The position numbers and the translations under genes are program-made. Below are positions 1 through 5,491 of a stretch of 7,659 bases of DNA, in pieces (positions within the stretch are counted from its first letter, which is position 1; each line of letters opens with the position of its first letter). The notes under the pieces are model-generated. The model saw nothing but the letters and a program-made list of their open reading frames with translations, searched no databases and had not been told where the DNA came from. The DNA is taken from contig DATFDL010000001.1 of assembly GCA_035252155.1 (NCBI GenBank), positions 1 through 7,659 on the forward strand, read 5' to 3'. The stretch comes from JAICLL01 sp035252155 (GTDB taxonomy: Bacteria > Planctomycetota > Planctomycetia > Pirellulales > JAICIG01).

Positions 1-23
1 ACGTTCACGCGCGATCGCTCCGA

Positions 24-47
24 ATTCCGCACTCCGCATTCCGCACT
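24..47. repeat. Short heptamer tandem repeat at the left edge
   Basis: Positions 24-30, 31-37 and 38-44 read ATTCCGC, ACTCCGC, ATTCCGC, followed by a partial ACT, so the tract is an alternating 7-mer (equivalently a 14-bp unit, 1.7 copies). It lies just 3' of the DUF1501 stop codon on the minus strand. The role is unknown. It could be a dispersed intergenic repeat or a simple local duplication. It may extend past the window only as degenerate sequence, because the preceding bases (1-23) do not continue the pattern. Confidence 0.6.
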
Positions 48-50
48 TGT

Positions 51-1355
51 TCACGCCTCCAAAAGCCCCTTCCGCACCTTGCCGCCATCGACGATTTCGA
101 TCGGCCGATTGCCGGGGGCCATCAGCTCTTTGTCGGCCACAATGCCCAACTGGTTGTATACCGTCGTGGCCAGATCGGCCGGGCCGATCTCTTCTTCCTC
201 TGGCTCGCTGGCGGTTGAGTTCGACGAGCCGAAGATCGAGCCGCGCTTGATGCCACCGCCGGCCAGCACCACACTGAACACCTTGGGCCAGTGATCGCGG
301 CCGGCGTTTTGATTGACTTTGGGCGTGCGACCAAATTCCGACGACACCATCACCAGCGTCTCGTTCAGCAGTCCGCCGCGTTCGAGATCGTTGATCAAGG
401 CCGAAAACGCCTGATCAAAGGCCGGCAATTGCTGCCGCATGCTGGCGCTGATTGCGTTGTGCATGTCCCAGCCGCCGTAGGTGAGCGAGACGAAGCGGAC
501 TCCCGCCGCCACCAGCCGTCGAGCCATCAGCATCCGCTGGCCGGCCGCGTTGCGGCCGTATTCATCGCGGACGGCCGGCGACTCGGCGTCGATATTGAAC
601 GCCTCACGGGCGGCCTGCGAGCTAATTAGGCTGTAAGCCCGATCGTAGAACGTATCCATCGCTTTCAGGGCGTCGGATTTTTCTTTCTTGGCGAAGTACT
701 CGTTGACGGCCTCGAGGGCGGTGCGGCGGCGCGTGAAGCGGCCCTCGTCCACTCCACCCTGCATCGAAAGATCGAGCACCTTAAAGCCACCCGCTGCCGG
801 GTCGGAGCCAAGGCTGAACGGCGCGAACGATGAACTGAGATAGCCGGTGCCGGCAAACTCGTTGGGCACGTTGGGAATGCACACGTACGGCGGCAGGTTA
901 TTGCGCGGGCCATATTCGTGGCTGACCACGCTGCCCATGCTGGGAAAAATCAAGGCCGGGCTCGGCCGATAGCCCGTGAACATGTTGTGCGTGCCGCGTT
1001 CGTGGGCCGCTTCGCCGTGCGACATCGAGCGGACCACCGTGATCTTGTCGGCCACCTGGGCCGTGCGCGGCAGCAACTCAGAAAACTCGGCGCCCGGTAT
1101 TTTGGTGGCAATCGGCTTCAGCTCGCCGCGATACTCCAGCGGCGAATAAGGCTTAGGATCGAACGTCTCCTGCTGGGCCATGCCGCCGGGCAGGAAGATG
1201 TGAATCACGCTCTTGGCTTTGGCCTCGATGAAGTCGTAATTCTTTTGCTCGGCTCGGGCGTGCTTGATTTGAAAAAAGTCGGCCAGCGACAGGCCGATGC
1301 CACCGACCGCCCCCACGGTCAAAAATCCACGACGGCTGGTTTGCGCGGTACGCAT
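51..1355 (-). CDS. DUF1501 domain protein, Tat-exported, alkaline-phosphatase/sulfatase-like fold
   Basis: Encodes 434 aa. The start at 1355 is preferred over an upstream in-frame start at 1409 because a GGAGAAG ribosome site lies at 1365-1359 (GGAG core 6 nt before ATG) and the protein then opens directly with a Tat signal: MRTAQTSRRGFLTVGAVGG, twin Arg at residues 8-9, hydrophobic stretch to about 27, likely cleavage near ARA-EQ (35-36). DUF1501 landmarks follow: FLPGGMAQQETFDPKP (54-69), SHGEAAHERGTHNMFTGYRP (112-131), GWDMHN (295-300), EFGRTPK (340-346) and GRDHWP (352-357). The Asp/His motifs resemble metal-ligand positions of the alkaline phosphatase/sulfatase superfamily, but the substrate is unknown. 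An acidic patch EPEEEEI (384-390) precedes the C-terminal segment. Family members are often encoded beside a DUF1549/DUF1553 cytochrome-like protein; none is present upstream here, and downstream is outside the window. Family call is firm; activity is inferred. Confidence 0.95.
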   Translation of the reverse strand: MRTAQTSRRGFLTVGAVGGIGLSLADFFQIKHARAEQKNYDFIEAKAKSVIHIFLPGGMAQQETFDPKPYSPLEYRGELKPIATKIPGAEFSELLPRTAQVADKITVVRSMSHGEAAHERGTHNMFTGYRPSPALIFPSMGSVVSHEYGPRNNLPPYVCIPNVPNEFAGTGYLSSSFAPFSLGSDPAAGGFKVLDLSMQGGVDEGRFTRRRTALEAVNEYFAKKEKSDALKAMDTFYDRAYSLISSQAAREAFNIDAESPAVRDEYGRNAAGQRMLMARRLVAAGVRFVSLTYGGWDMHNAISASMRQQLPAFDQAFSALINDLERGGLLNETLVMVSSEFGRTPKVNQNAGRDHWPKVFSVVLAGGGIKRGSIFGSSNSTASEPEEEEIGPADLATTVYNQLGIVADKELMAPGNRPIEIVDGGKVRKGLLEA

Positions 1356-1444
1356 CTTCTTCTCCGGGTCTGGTAGAAACAGGCAGTGGGTCGTAGCCAC
1401 CGTTGCCAAGCGCCGCGCGCCCAGCGCACCGAGACGGGCCGGCG

Positions 1445-1474
1445 GCTGGGGCAGAGCCTTAGCGATGCCCCGGC
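1445..1474. repeat. GC-rich hairpin in DUF1501 leader
   Basis: GCTGGGGCA (1445-1453) pairs with TGCCCCGGC (1466-1474), giving nine base pairs including one wobble around a 12-nt loop. It is about 90 nt upstream of the DUF1501 start and would be transcribed in its leader. No T-tract follows on either strand, so it is not a typical intrinsic terminator. It could be a regulatory hairpin or a copy of a dispersed palindrome. Confidence 0.5.
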
Positions 1475-1663
1475 TTCATGTTCTTAACGAAACGCACGCC
1501 GTACGCACGCTTGCTGCGTTCGGCGAGCGGTTGGGTAGGTATCTCGGGCGCCACCCTATCGGCTGTCTGAGCCAAGCGGCGGTTTGCCCGGCGGGTAGTT
1601 TTGGTTGGTTGCGGCGTGCATTTGGTGTGCCGGGGTGGGAACGCCGTTGCGGGCGCATCCGGC

Positions 1664-1701
1664 CTGAACCGGCGCAGGCGAGGTTGGTCGCGTCGGTTCA
1701 G
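1664..1701. repeat. 8-bp perfect inverted repeat, 22-nt loop
   Basis: CTGAACCG (1664-1671) is the reverse complement of CGGTTCAG (1694-1701). It lies in the predicted leader between the minus-strand promoter and the DUF1501 gene. The loop contains GGCGCAGGCGAGG, which offers further pairing. Biological role unknown. Confidence 0.4.
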
Positions 1702-1766
1702 CGTGGCAACGCCGTGTGGACGCCCTACGTCGACGCCCACAACACACTTTGTACTTAACCCCGTTG

Positions 1767-1795
1767 AGGTTACACGCCGGCGACCGGATTGTCAA
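1767..1795 (-). promoter_or_regulatory. Sigma70-like promoter directed at DUF1501
   Basis: On the minus strand, TTGACA (1795-1790) is a perfect -35 box, followed by a 17-nt spacer and TAACCT (1772-1767) as -10 (four of six consensus bases). Transcription would start near 1760 and run about 405 nt before the DUF1501 ATG. The perfect -35 and ideal spacing make it a good candidate, but the distance from the gene leaves open that it drives a separate small RNA. Confidence 0.45.
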
Positions 1796-1956
1796 AGAAA
1801 AACGGCGGTTTTTGTCCCGGAATGGGGGGTGTCATTGAACCGTGCCGTTTTGTCATCCGACCATAATCCTGGTGGTCGGCTGCCCGCCGGGCACGGTGAA
1901 ATCGCGGACGCATTACGCCAAACAAGCCTTGAAGCAAATTCTTGTGCGAGGTGGAT

Positions 1957-2346
1957 ATGAACACGGCCAATGAAAACCTGCGAGATCGTCTGCTGGCCCA
2001 GCACGTCGCTGAGCCGGACAAGCTCGCAAGCTATCGAAAGGAGATGGAAACGATGTTAGAGCGCAACGAAAAAGTGCCGCGGCGTGAAAAGTGGTATGTC
2101 TCGGCGATCTGGTTTATGGTGGTCACGACCTGGGTGCCGTTTCTGGTCTATGGCGGCTACCACGCCGATCAACCGCGCAGCGCCTTTTGGGCGGCCTCGG
2201 CCTGCGTCTGGTTGTTGTTCGGCGGCATCGAGCTGCTCAAGCACTTCATCAACCGCTCACGGGTCGAACAACTGAAGGAACTCAAGCGGGTCGAGCTGGA
2301 GATCCTCGAACTCCGAGAACTCTTTAAAACCCGGGCCGCTGGCTGA
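1957..2346 (+). CDS. Small two-helix membrane protein with C-terminal coiled coil
   Basis: Encodes 129 aa. ATG at 1957 is chosen over an in-frame TTG at 1942 because GAGG (1948-1951) lies 5 nt before it. The N-terminal third is charged and amphipathic (NLRDRLLAQHVAEPDKLASY, then a Lys/Glu-rich stretch to residue 46). Transmembrane helix 1 spans about 47-67 (ending FLVYGG), a short loop carries YHADQPRS, and helix 2 spans about 76-95. The C terminus (100-124, HFINRSRVEQLKELKR then VELEILELRELF) has leucines at heptad-like spacing and probably forms a coiled coil. Both ends are predicted cytoplasmic. I do not recognise a named family; the shape suggests a membrane-anchored oligomerising or adaptor protein. 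The gene stands alone, with the next gene 80 nt away behind its own promoter. Codon use matches neighbours. Confidence 0.85.
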   Translation: MNTANENLRDRLLAQHVAEPDKLASYRKEMETMLERNEKVPRREKWYVSAIWFMVVTTWVPFLVYGGYHADQPRSAFWAASACVWLLFGGIELLKHFINRSRVEQLKELKRVELEILELRELFKTRAAG

Positions 2347-2356
2347 AGAGAAATCG

Positions 2357-2385
2357 TTGGTGATAGGCTGTGCACCGCCTATAAT
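2357..2385 (+). promoter_or_regulatory. Promoter for the DUF4058 gene
   Basis: TTGGTG (2357-2362) and a perfect TATAAT (2380-2385) are separated by 17 nt. The start of transcription would fall near 2392, leaving a leader of about 35 nt with GAGGA (2413-2417) nine nt before the ATG at 2427. The -35 is weak (three of six) but the -10, spacing and location are right. Confidence 0.55.
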
Positions 2386-2426
2386 AAGTGGCTACCCGAT
2401 GAAGCGGCGCCCGAGGAACCTCCGCG

Positions 2427-3170
2427 ATGCCCGTACACGATTGGACCCGCGTCGAAGCCGGCATTTTTCATGATTTTCACTCGGCGTGGATCACGGAGTT
2501 GCGCAATACGCTCAACGGCGGCTTGTTGCCGAAGAATTATTACGCGCTCTCCGAGCAGCACGCAGGGCGATATGTTGGCGATTTGATTACTTTGCATGCT
2601 TCAGCCGCTACGGATCTACCGCCGCTTCCACCCGCGACAGGCGGCCTGGCGGTGGCCGATGCTCCGCCCCAGGTTCGGTTGCGCACCACCCTGGCAACCT
2701 CACCCCGAATGCGCCGGCGGACACTGGCCATTCGTCACGTGAGTGGGCATCGGCTCGTGGCCATTTTGGAGATCGTCTCTCCCTCGAACAAGGATCGCGC
2801 GGAACACGTCGAGGAACTAGCGGCGAAGATCGTCGCGGCGCTGGAGGCCGGCATCCATGTTTTGTTGGTTGATCTATGGCCGCCCGGCGCTTTCGATCCG
2901 CGCGGCATACACGGCGCGGTTCGCGATTGGTTCGACGCTCTGGACGGGCCTTACCGTCCGCCGGCCAATGAGCCGTTGACCTTGGCTTCGTATTGTGCCT
3001 CGCCGCCCGCGGAGGTCTTCGTCGAGCATCTCGCGGTCGGCCGTCGGTTGCCCGAGATGCCGCTATTTTTTCACGCCGACCGCTACATCAACATCCCACT
3101 CGAAGCCACGTACCAAGCCGCGTTCGACGGCACTCCCGCGTTTTGGCGGGACGTGCTGAATCAATCCTGA
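2427..3170 (+). CDS. DUF4058 family protein
   Basis: Encodes 247 aa, a usual length for this family. The N terminus MPVHDWTRVEAGIFHDFHSA, then WITELRNTLNGGLLPKNYYA (21-40), and the C-terminal block (MPLFFHADRYINIPLEATYQ then AAFDG, 211-235) are characteristic of DUF4058. The central segment has VAILEIVSPSNKDR (111-124) followed by LLVDLWPP (146-153). The acidic residue E115 in a strand followed by SPSNK resembles the EVLSP-type strand of Uma2-like PD-(D/E)XK folds, so a nuclease-like fold is possible, but this is inference from motif appearance. GAGGA at 2413-2417 supports the start. No signal peptide or membrane helix, so cytoplasmic. It is preceded by its own promoter and followed 43 nt later by a membrane protein gene that may be read through. 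The biochemical function of the family is not established. Confidence 0.93.
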   Translation: MPVHDWTRVEAGIFHDFHSAWITELRNTLNGGLLPKNYYALSEQHAGRYVGDLITLHASAATDLPPLPPATGGLAVADAPPQVRLRTTLATSPRMRRRTLAIRHVSGHRLVAILEIVSPSNKDRAEHVEELAAKIVAALEAGIHVLLVDLWPPGAFDPRGIHGAVRDWFDALDGPYRPPANEPLTLASYCASPPAEVFVEHLAVGRRLPEMPLFFHADRYINIPLEATYQAAFDGTPAFWRDVLNQS

Positions 3171-3213
3171 AGAGCCCGGAAAACACTTCTCCTCAGTCAG
3201 TCAGTGAACCGTG

Positions 3214-3903
3214 ATGACTTGGCGGAACCGATTTGGCAGCGGGGCGCTGGGTGGCTTGCTCCTGTTCGCGGCGACGAACGCGCTATCATATTTCGTTCGC
3301 TCCGAACTTCCCAGTCTCTTGGGCGGGGCTGACGGATCAGACCGTATCGGGTTCCCATGGATGATCTGGGAGGCGGGCGGTTTTGTTGGGCGCGAATCGA
3401 TGGATTATTCGGCGCTCAGCAAGGATATTGCCGTGGGCATCGCGATCAGCCTCATCGCCGGAATCGGGTTCGCGGCAATCAGCTTGCGGGCAGGTAGCGC
3501 AACATCAGCGCCGATCGAGGTGTCCGCATCACCATCGAAGCGATTGCAATTCTCGACGCGTGATCTTTTTGGGCTGACGACGGCCGCGGCGGTTATCTTG
3601 GGGGTGGTGCGCCTCGTCGGTGAAGACCTCAAGTTCTGGCTTTTACAACTGGATTTCTGGTTCGGCCCCGCGGTGATTCTCGGCGTGGCGCATCAAACGC
3701 GAGCGATTGCCGAAACCCAACGAACCATCATCGTCTCGGACACCGCAATTTTTTTGCGCTTGGCCGCGGTGGCCGTTGGCGTCAGTTACGGCTTTCGCGA
3801 TTTCACCAACGTCTTGCTCGGTCTCTTTGTATTTTGGACGCCACAGTGCGTGCTGGCGATTGGCGCGGTCGTCGCCTGGCGATGGATTCGTGCCCGAGCG
3901 TAG
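3214..3903 (+). CDS. Multi-pass inner membrane protein, planctomycete type
   Basis: Encodes 229 aa from ATG 3214; a GTG at 3211 directly before it is an equally possible start. No clear Shine-Dalgarno site is visible (the upstream bases are a CAGT repeat), so translation may be leaderless-like or coupled to the preceding gene 43 nt upstream. Hydrophobic segments lie at about 9-27, 71-91, 117-134, 147-160, 178-193 and 197-224. The juxtamembrane stretch LQFSTRDLFGLTTAAAVILG (111-130) resembles the FSLRTLLLLT-type motif that recurs at membrane entry in many planctomycete proteins of unknown role. A polar loop (94-110) rich in Ser/Ala precedes it. No catalytic motif is seen. Function unknown. A tail of RWIRARA ends the protein. 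Confidence 0.8.
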   Translation: MTWRNRFGSGALGGLLLFAATNALSYFVRSELPSLLGGADGSDRIGFPWMIWEAGGFVGRESMDYSALSKDIAVGIAISLIAGIGFAAISLRAGSATSAPIEVSASPSKRLQFSTRDLFGLTTAAAVILGVVRLVGEDLKFWLLQLDFWFGPAVILGVAHQTRAIAETQRTIIVSDTAIFLRLAAVAVGVSYGFRDFTNVLLGLFVFWTPQCVLAIGAVVAWRWIRARA

Positions 3904-3950
3904 TCGCAAATAAAAAATGCCGAAGCGTCACGCACAAGGACCTAAGGCGC

Positions 3951-3981
3951 TCCGGAAAACCGGATTGTGCGGCGTTGCCGC
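3951..3981. repeat. Two consecutive hairpins downstream of the membrane protein gene
   Basis: TCCGG (3951-3955) and CCGGA (3960-3964) pair around an AAAA loop, then GCGGC (3969-3973) and GCCGC (3977-3981) pair around GTT. They begin 47 nt after the upstream stop codon. Each stem is a perfect 5 bp. Without a following T-run they are not classic intrinsic terminators; transcript-end stabilisation is possible. Confidence 0.4.
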
Positions 3982-4133
3982 GCCCTGACGCCCCAGTCGC
4001 AAAAGGTCTCGGCTGGTTCTTGGGCCGGTGCTGTAACGCTTCAGCAACCGCAGTTTACCACAGGCGCGGGCCACCGCAAGCTTTTTCTCAAGAACCGCCG
4101 CTTGTCACCGATTGCCCACTGAAACTGCCTCAT

Positions 4134-4161
4134 CTTTTTGCCCTCAATTTTTTGCCTTCAA
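4134..4161. repeat. 14-bp tandem duplication
   Basis: CTTTTTGCCCTCAA (4134-4147) is immediately followed by TTTTTTGCCTTCAA (4148-4161), two copies differing at two positions. It is a local duplication in non-coding DNA, and the T5/T6 runs could contribute to plus-strand termination, though no strong stem precedes them. Confidence 0.55.
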
Positions 4162-4176
4162 CAAATCACCTCTTCG

Positions 4177-4217
4177 GGGCGGCCTAGGAAGGCCATCCTA
4201 CAGGACGGCCGCGCGGC
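4177..4217 (-). repeat. GTAG-type palindromic element 3' of the DUF1559 gene
   Basis: Read on the minus strand directly after the DUF1559 stop codon, the sequence is GCCGCGCGGC (4217-4208, a perfect 10-bp palindrome), then GGCCGTCC-TGTA-GGATGGCC (4210-4191, 8-bp stem with one wobble and a tetraloop), then TTCCTAGGCC. GTAG is at 4201-4198 and is followed by GATGGCC-TTCCTA-GGCC, an imperfect hairpin. Three GGCC blocks allow alternative folds. The position at the gene 3' end suggests transcript-end protection. The GTAG-plus-hairpin design resembles REP elements. Confidence 0.5.
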
Positions 4218-5258
4218 TTACTGCAGGGCTTCACCTTTCGCACGAGTGGCGCGAGCGCGCCAGGTGAGCAGGTCGACGCCGTCGCTCACAAACTGCACCG
4301 AGCCATCGCCCATCAGCACGTTCACGCCGCCGGGATGCACGCTGCGCGCGGCCCGCCAGGCGGTCGTCACGTAATCGGGCGGAGGGCCAAACGTCATGCA
4401 ATCCCACTCGGCCGCGTTGGGCGTATAAAAATGATTGTACGCAGCGCAGCGATACTCGCCCGCCGCCCAGAGAAACCCGCGCAGGTCATCGAAATTCCAG
4501 GCCGCGGCTGTGGCGCACGCGGCAGGACTCAGTGGCGCGCCGCTGAGATACGCATAGACGCGGGACGCGCCCGCGGGCATCGGTCCCGAGACGCTCATGC
4601 CGCCCTCGCCCAACAAACTCTCCGACATGAAGGCGGTATGGCTCGTGCCGTCGAGAATGTCGGCAAAGCGCGTGCCCGACAGGGCATAGAAGGGTCCATC
4701 GGTATTCGCTGGCGAGCCACCGTTCAGACCAGTGCCCATGTTCGCGGCGTAATTGGTGGGGCCGACCGCCGCCACGCCCCAGTTGGCCTCGATCGATTGC
4801 GATTTGTCGCTCGGGCAAACAAACAGCGGCACCAGCGTGCCGATGGCAAACTGATTCGGCTGCGAGAAGGAGAAGCCCAACGGCCCGCCGAACGTATAGA
4901 TCGGGTATTTGAGGTTCATCGTGTTGGCCAGGTTGTTTTGCTCCACATAGGGAGCAAGTTGGGCCAACACGCCCCAGGCGAACAGTTCGGCGGGATATCC
5001 CGGCCAGGCGGGGTCGTCGCGCATCAGGCTGCCGGCGGGGAACGTCAGCAGCGAGTCGTGGTAACTATTCATGCCGATACCAAGCTGCTTGAGGTTGTTG
5101 TTGCACTGAGTGCGGCGGGCCGACTCACGGGCGGCCTGCACGGCCGGCAGCAGCAGCGCGATCAGAATGCCGATGATGGCGATCACCACCAGCAGCTCGA
5201 CGAGCGTGAAGCCGCAGTGGGAACGCAGCACGGCTTGTTTTTTTTCGGAGGGGGTCAT
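4218..5258 (-). CDS. DUF1559 (prepilin-like, H-X9-DG) protein
   Basis: Encodes 346 aa from ATG 5258; a TTG at 5264 is in frame two codons upstream and neither start has a strong ribosome site (a weak GTGAG precedes). The N terminus is a class III prepilin signal: a short positive leader (MTPSEKKQAVLRSHC), then G16|F17-TLVELLVVIAIIGIL with Glu at +5 of the mature protein, where prepilin peptidase would cut and N-methylate Phe. The hydrophobic helix runs to about residue 40 and ends in PAVQAARESARR. The remainder is a secreted globular domain with the DUF1559 marks CNNNLKQLG, a VCPSDK segment, NYAANMG and the C-terminal HPGGVNVLMGDGSV motif, His308 and Asp318-Gly319. Known members are pseudopilin-like surface or periplasmic proteins, very numerous in planctomycetes, of undefined role. 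Codons for E-K-K create an A8 run near the start. It has its own promoter and a palindrome just after the stop. Confidence 0.95.
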   Translation of the reverse strand: MTPSEKKQAVLRSHCGFTLVELLVVIAIIGILIALLLPAVQAARESARRTQCNNNLKQLGIGMNSYHDSLLTFPAGSLMRDDPAWPGYPAELFAWGVLAQLAPYVEQNNLANTMNLKYPIYTFGGPLGFSFSQPNQFAIGTLVPLFVCPSDKSQSIEANWGVAAVGPTNYAANMGTGLNGGSPANTDGPFYALSGTRFADILDGTSHTAFMSESLLGEGGMSVSGPMPAGASRVYAYLSGAPLSPAACATAAAWNFDDLRGFLWAAGEYRCAAYNHFYTPNAAEWDCMTFGPPPDYVTTAWRAARSVHPGGVNVLMGDGSVQFVSDGVDLLTWRARATRAKGEALQ

Positions 5259-5309
5259 TGGCAACTCACAGGGCGGACGATATTCTAACGCTCGTACAAA
5301 TGTCAGGCC

Positions 5310-5337
5310 ATTAGAGCGAAGGAAAGCCCGTCGTCAA
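5310..5337 (-). promoter_or_regulatory. Promoter for the DUF1559 gene
   Basis: On the minus strand TTGACG (5337-5332, five of six) is followed after 16 nt by TCTAAT (5315-5310, five of six). The transcript would start near 5303 with a leader of about 45 nt to the ATG at 5258. Boxes, spacing and distance all fit a housekeeping sigma factor. Confidence 0.6.
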
Positions 5338-5350
5338 GGGGGGCCGGTTT

Positions 5351-5455
5351 GTAGGGTGGGGCCGAGTGAAACGAGTCCCACCATCGGGCCGGCGACGCGA
5401 CCCAGGGTTTGCTATGCGGCCAATGGTGGGACTCGTTTCACTCGGCCCACCCAAG
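5351..5455. repeat. Large inverted repeat (paired GTAG hairpins) between divergent genes
   Basis: The left arm 5359-5384 is a perfect 26-bp reverse complement of the right arm 5423-5448; allowing one extra G at 5358, pairing extends to 5354 and 5452 (30 bp), around a 38-nt spacer. Each arm can also fold alone, since GGTGGG (5355-5360) pairs with CCCACC (5377-5382). The left arm is preceded by GTAG (5351-5354); the right one ends in CAAG where CTAC would be expected, so its foot has decayed. It lies upstream of the DUF1559 promoter and just before the dioxygenase gene. The design is that of two REP elements head to head (BIME-like); no transposase is adjacent. Confidence 0.8.
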
Positions 5456-5491
5456 GTGTAAAGTATTTGCGCTCTGTTGATCATGCAGCGT

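Larger units (their letters stand above)
1356..1956. other. Long divergent intergenic region with promoter and inverted repeats
   Basis: About 600 nt between the divergent DUF1501 gene and the two-helix membrane protein gene. No reading frame here looks like a real protein: the open frames on both strands are Arg/Pro-rich, lack a ribosome site and overlap one another. The region contains a sigma70-like promoter facing DUF1501 (1795-1767), a GC-rich hairpin (1445-1474), an 8-bp inverted repeat (1664-1701) and two near-identical short strings (GGGAACGCCGT near 1637 and GGCAACGCCGT near 1705). If that promoter is used, the DUF1501 transcript would have a structured leader of about 400 nt. It may alternatively contain an unannotated small RNA or a degraded repeat. 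Confidence 0.55.
3904..4217. other. Convergent intergenic region with hairpins and repeats
   Basis: This 314-nt stretch separates the converging membrane-protein and DUF1559 genes. No gene is supported. It contains two consecutive small hairpins (TCCGG-AAAA-CCGGA at 3951-3964 and GCGGC-GTT-GCCGC at 3969-3981), a 14-bp tandem duplication with T-tracts (4134-4161) and a GTAG-type palindromic element (4177-4217). The hairpins may serve to end or protect the plus-strand transcript, but neither is followed by a T-tract. Confidence 0.6.

Noticed and set aside
11..18. GCGATCGC octamer palindrome
   Set aside because: A single copy in the seen non-coding DNA; a chance occurrence in GC-rich sequence cannot be excluded.
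1459..1740. 93-codon minus-strand frame in the DUF1501 leader
   Set aside because: Arg/Pro-rich with no hydrophobic core or domain, no ribosome site, and its end overlaps a hairpin; overlapping frames on both strands are equally open.
1297..1758. 153-codon plus-strand frame crossing the DUF1501 5' end
   Set aside because: Overlaps the Tat-signal region of DUF1501 antisense, has no ribosome site and no recognisable domain.
1798..1813. AAAAAC-GGCG-GTTTTT as a bidirectional terminator
   Set aside because: The stem has only one GC pair and would be unstable, and it lies beside the -35 box of a promoter rather than after a gene.
1835..1867. TTGAAC and CATAAT as a promoter for the two-helix membrane protein gene
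   Set aside because: The spacer is 21 nt, too long for a standard sigma70 promoter, and no better -35 box is present for CATAAT.
3900..3903. GTAG at the stop codon of the membrane protein gene as another REP-like foot
   Set aside because: The bases after it (TCGCAAATAAAAAATG) do not form a hairpin, so it lacks the defining stem.
4335..5288. 317-codon open frame on the plus strand
   Set aside because: It is entirely antisense to the clear DUF1559 gene, its product is Arg/His/Gln-rich with no recognisable domain, and it has no ribosome site; high GC content produces such frames.
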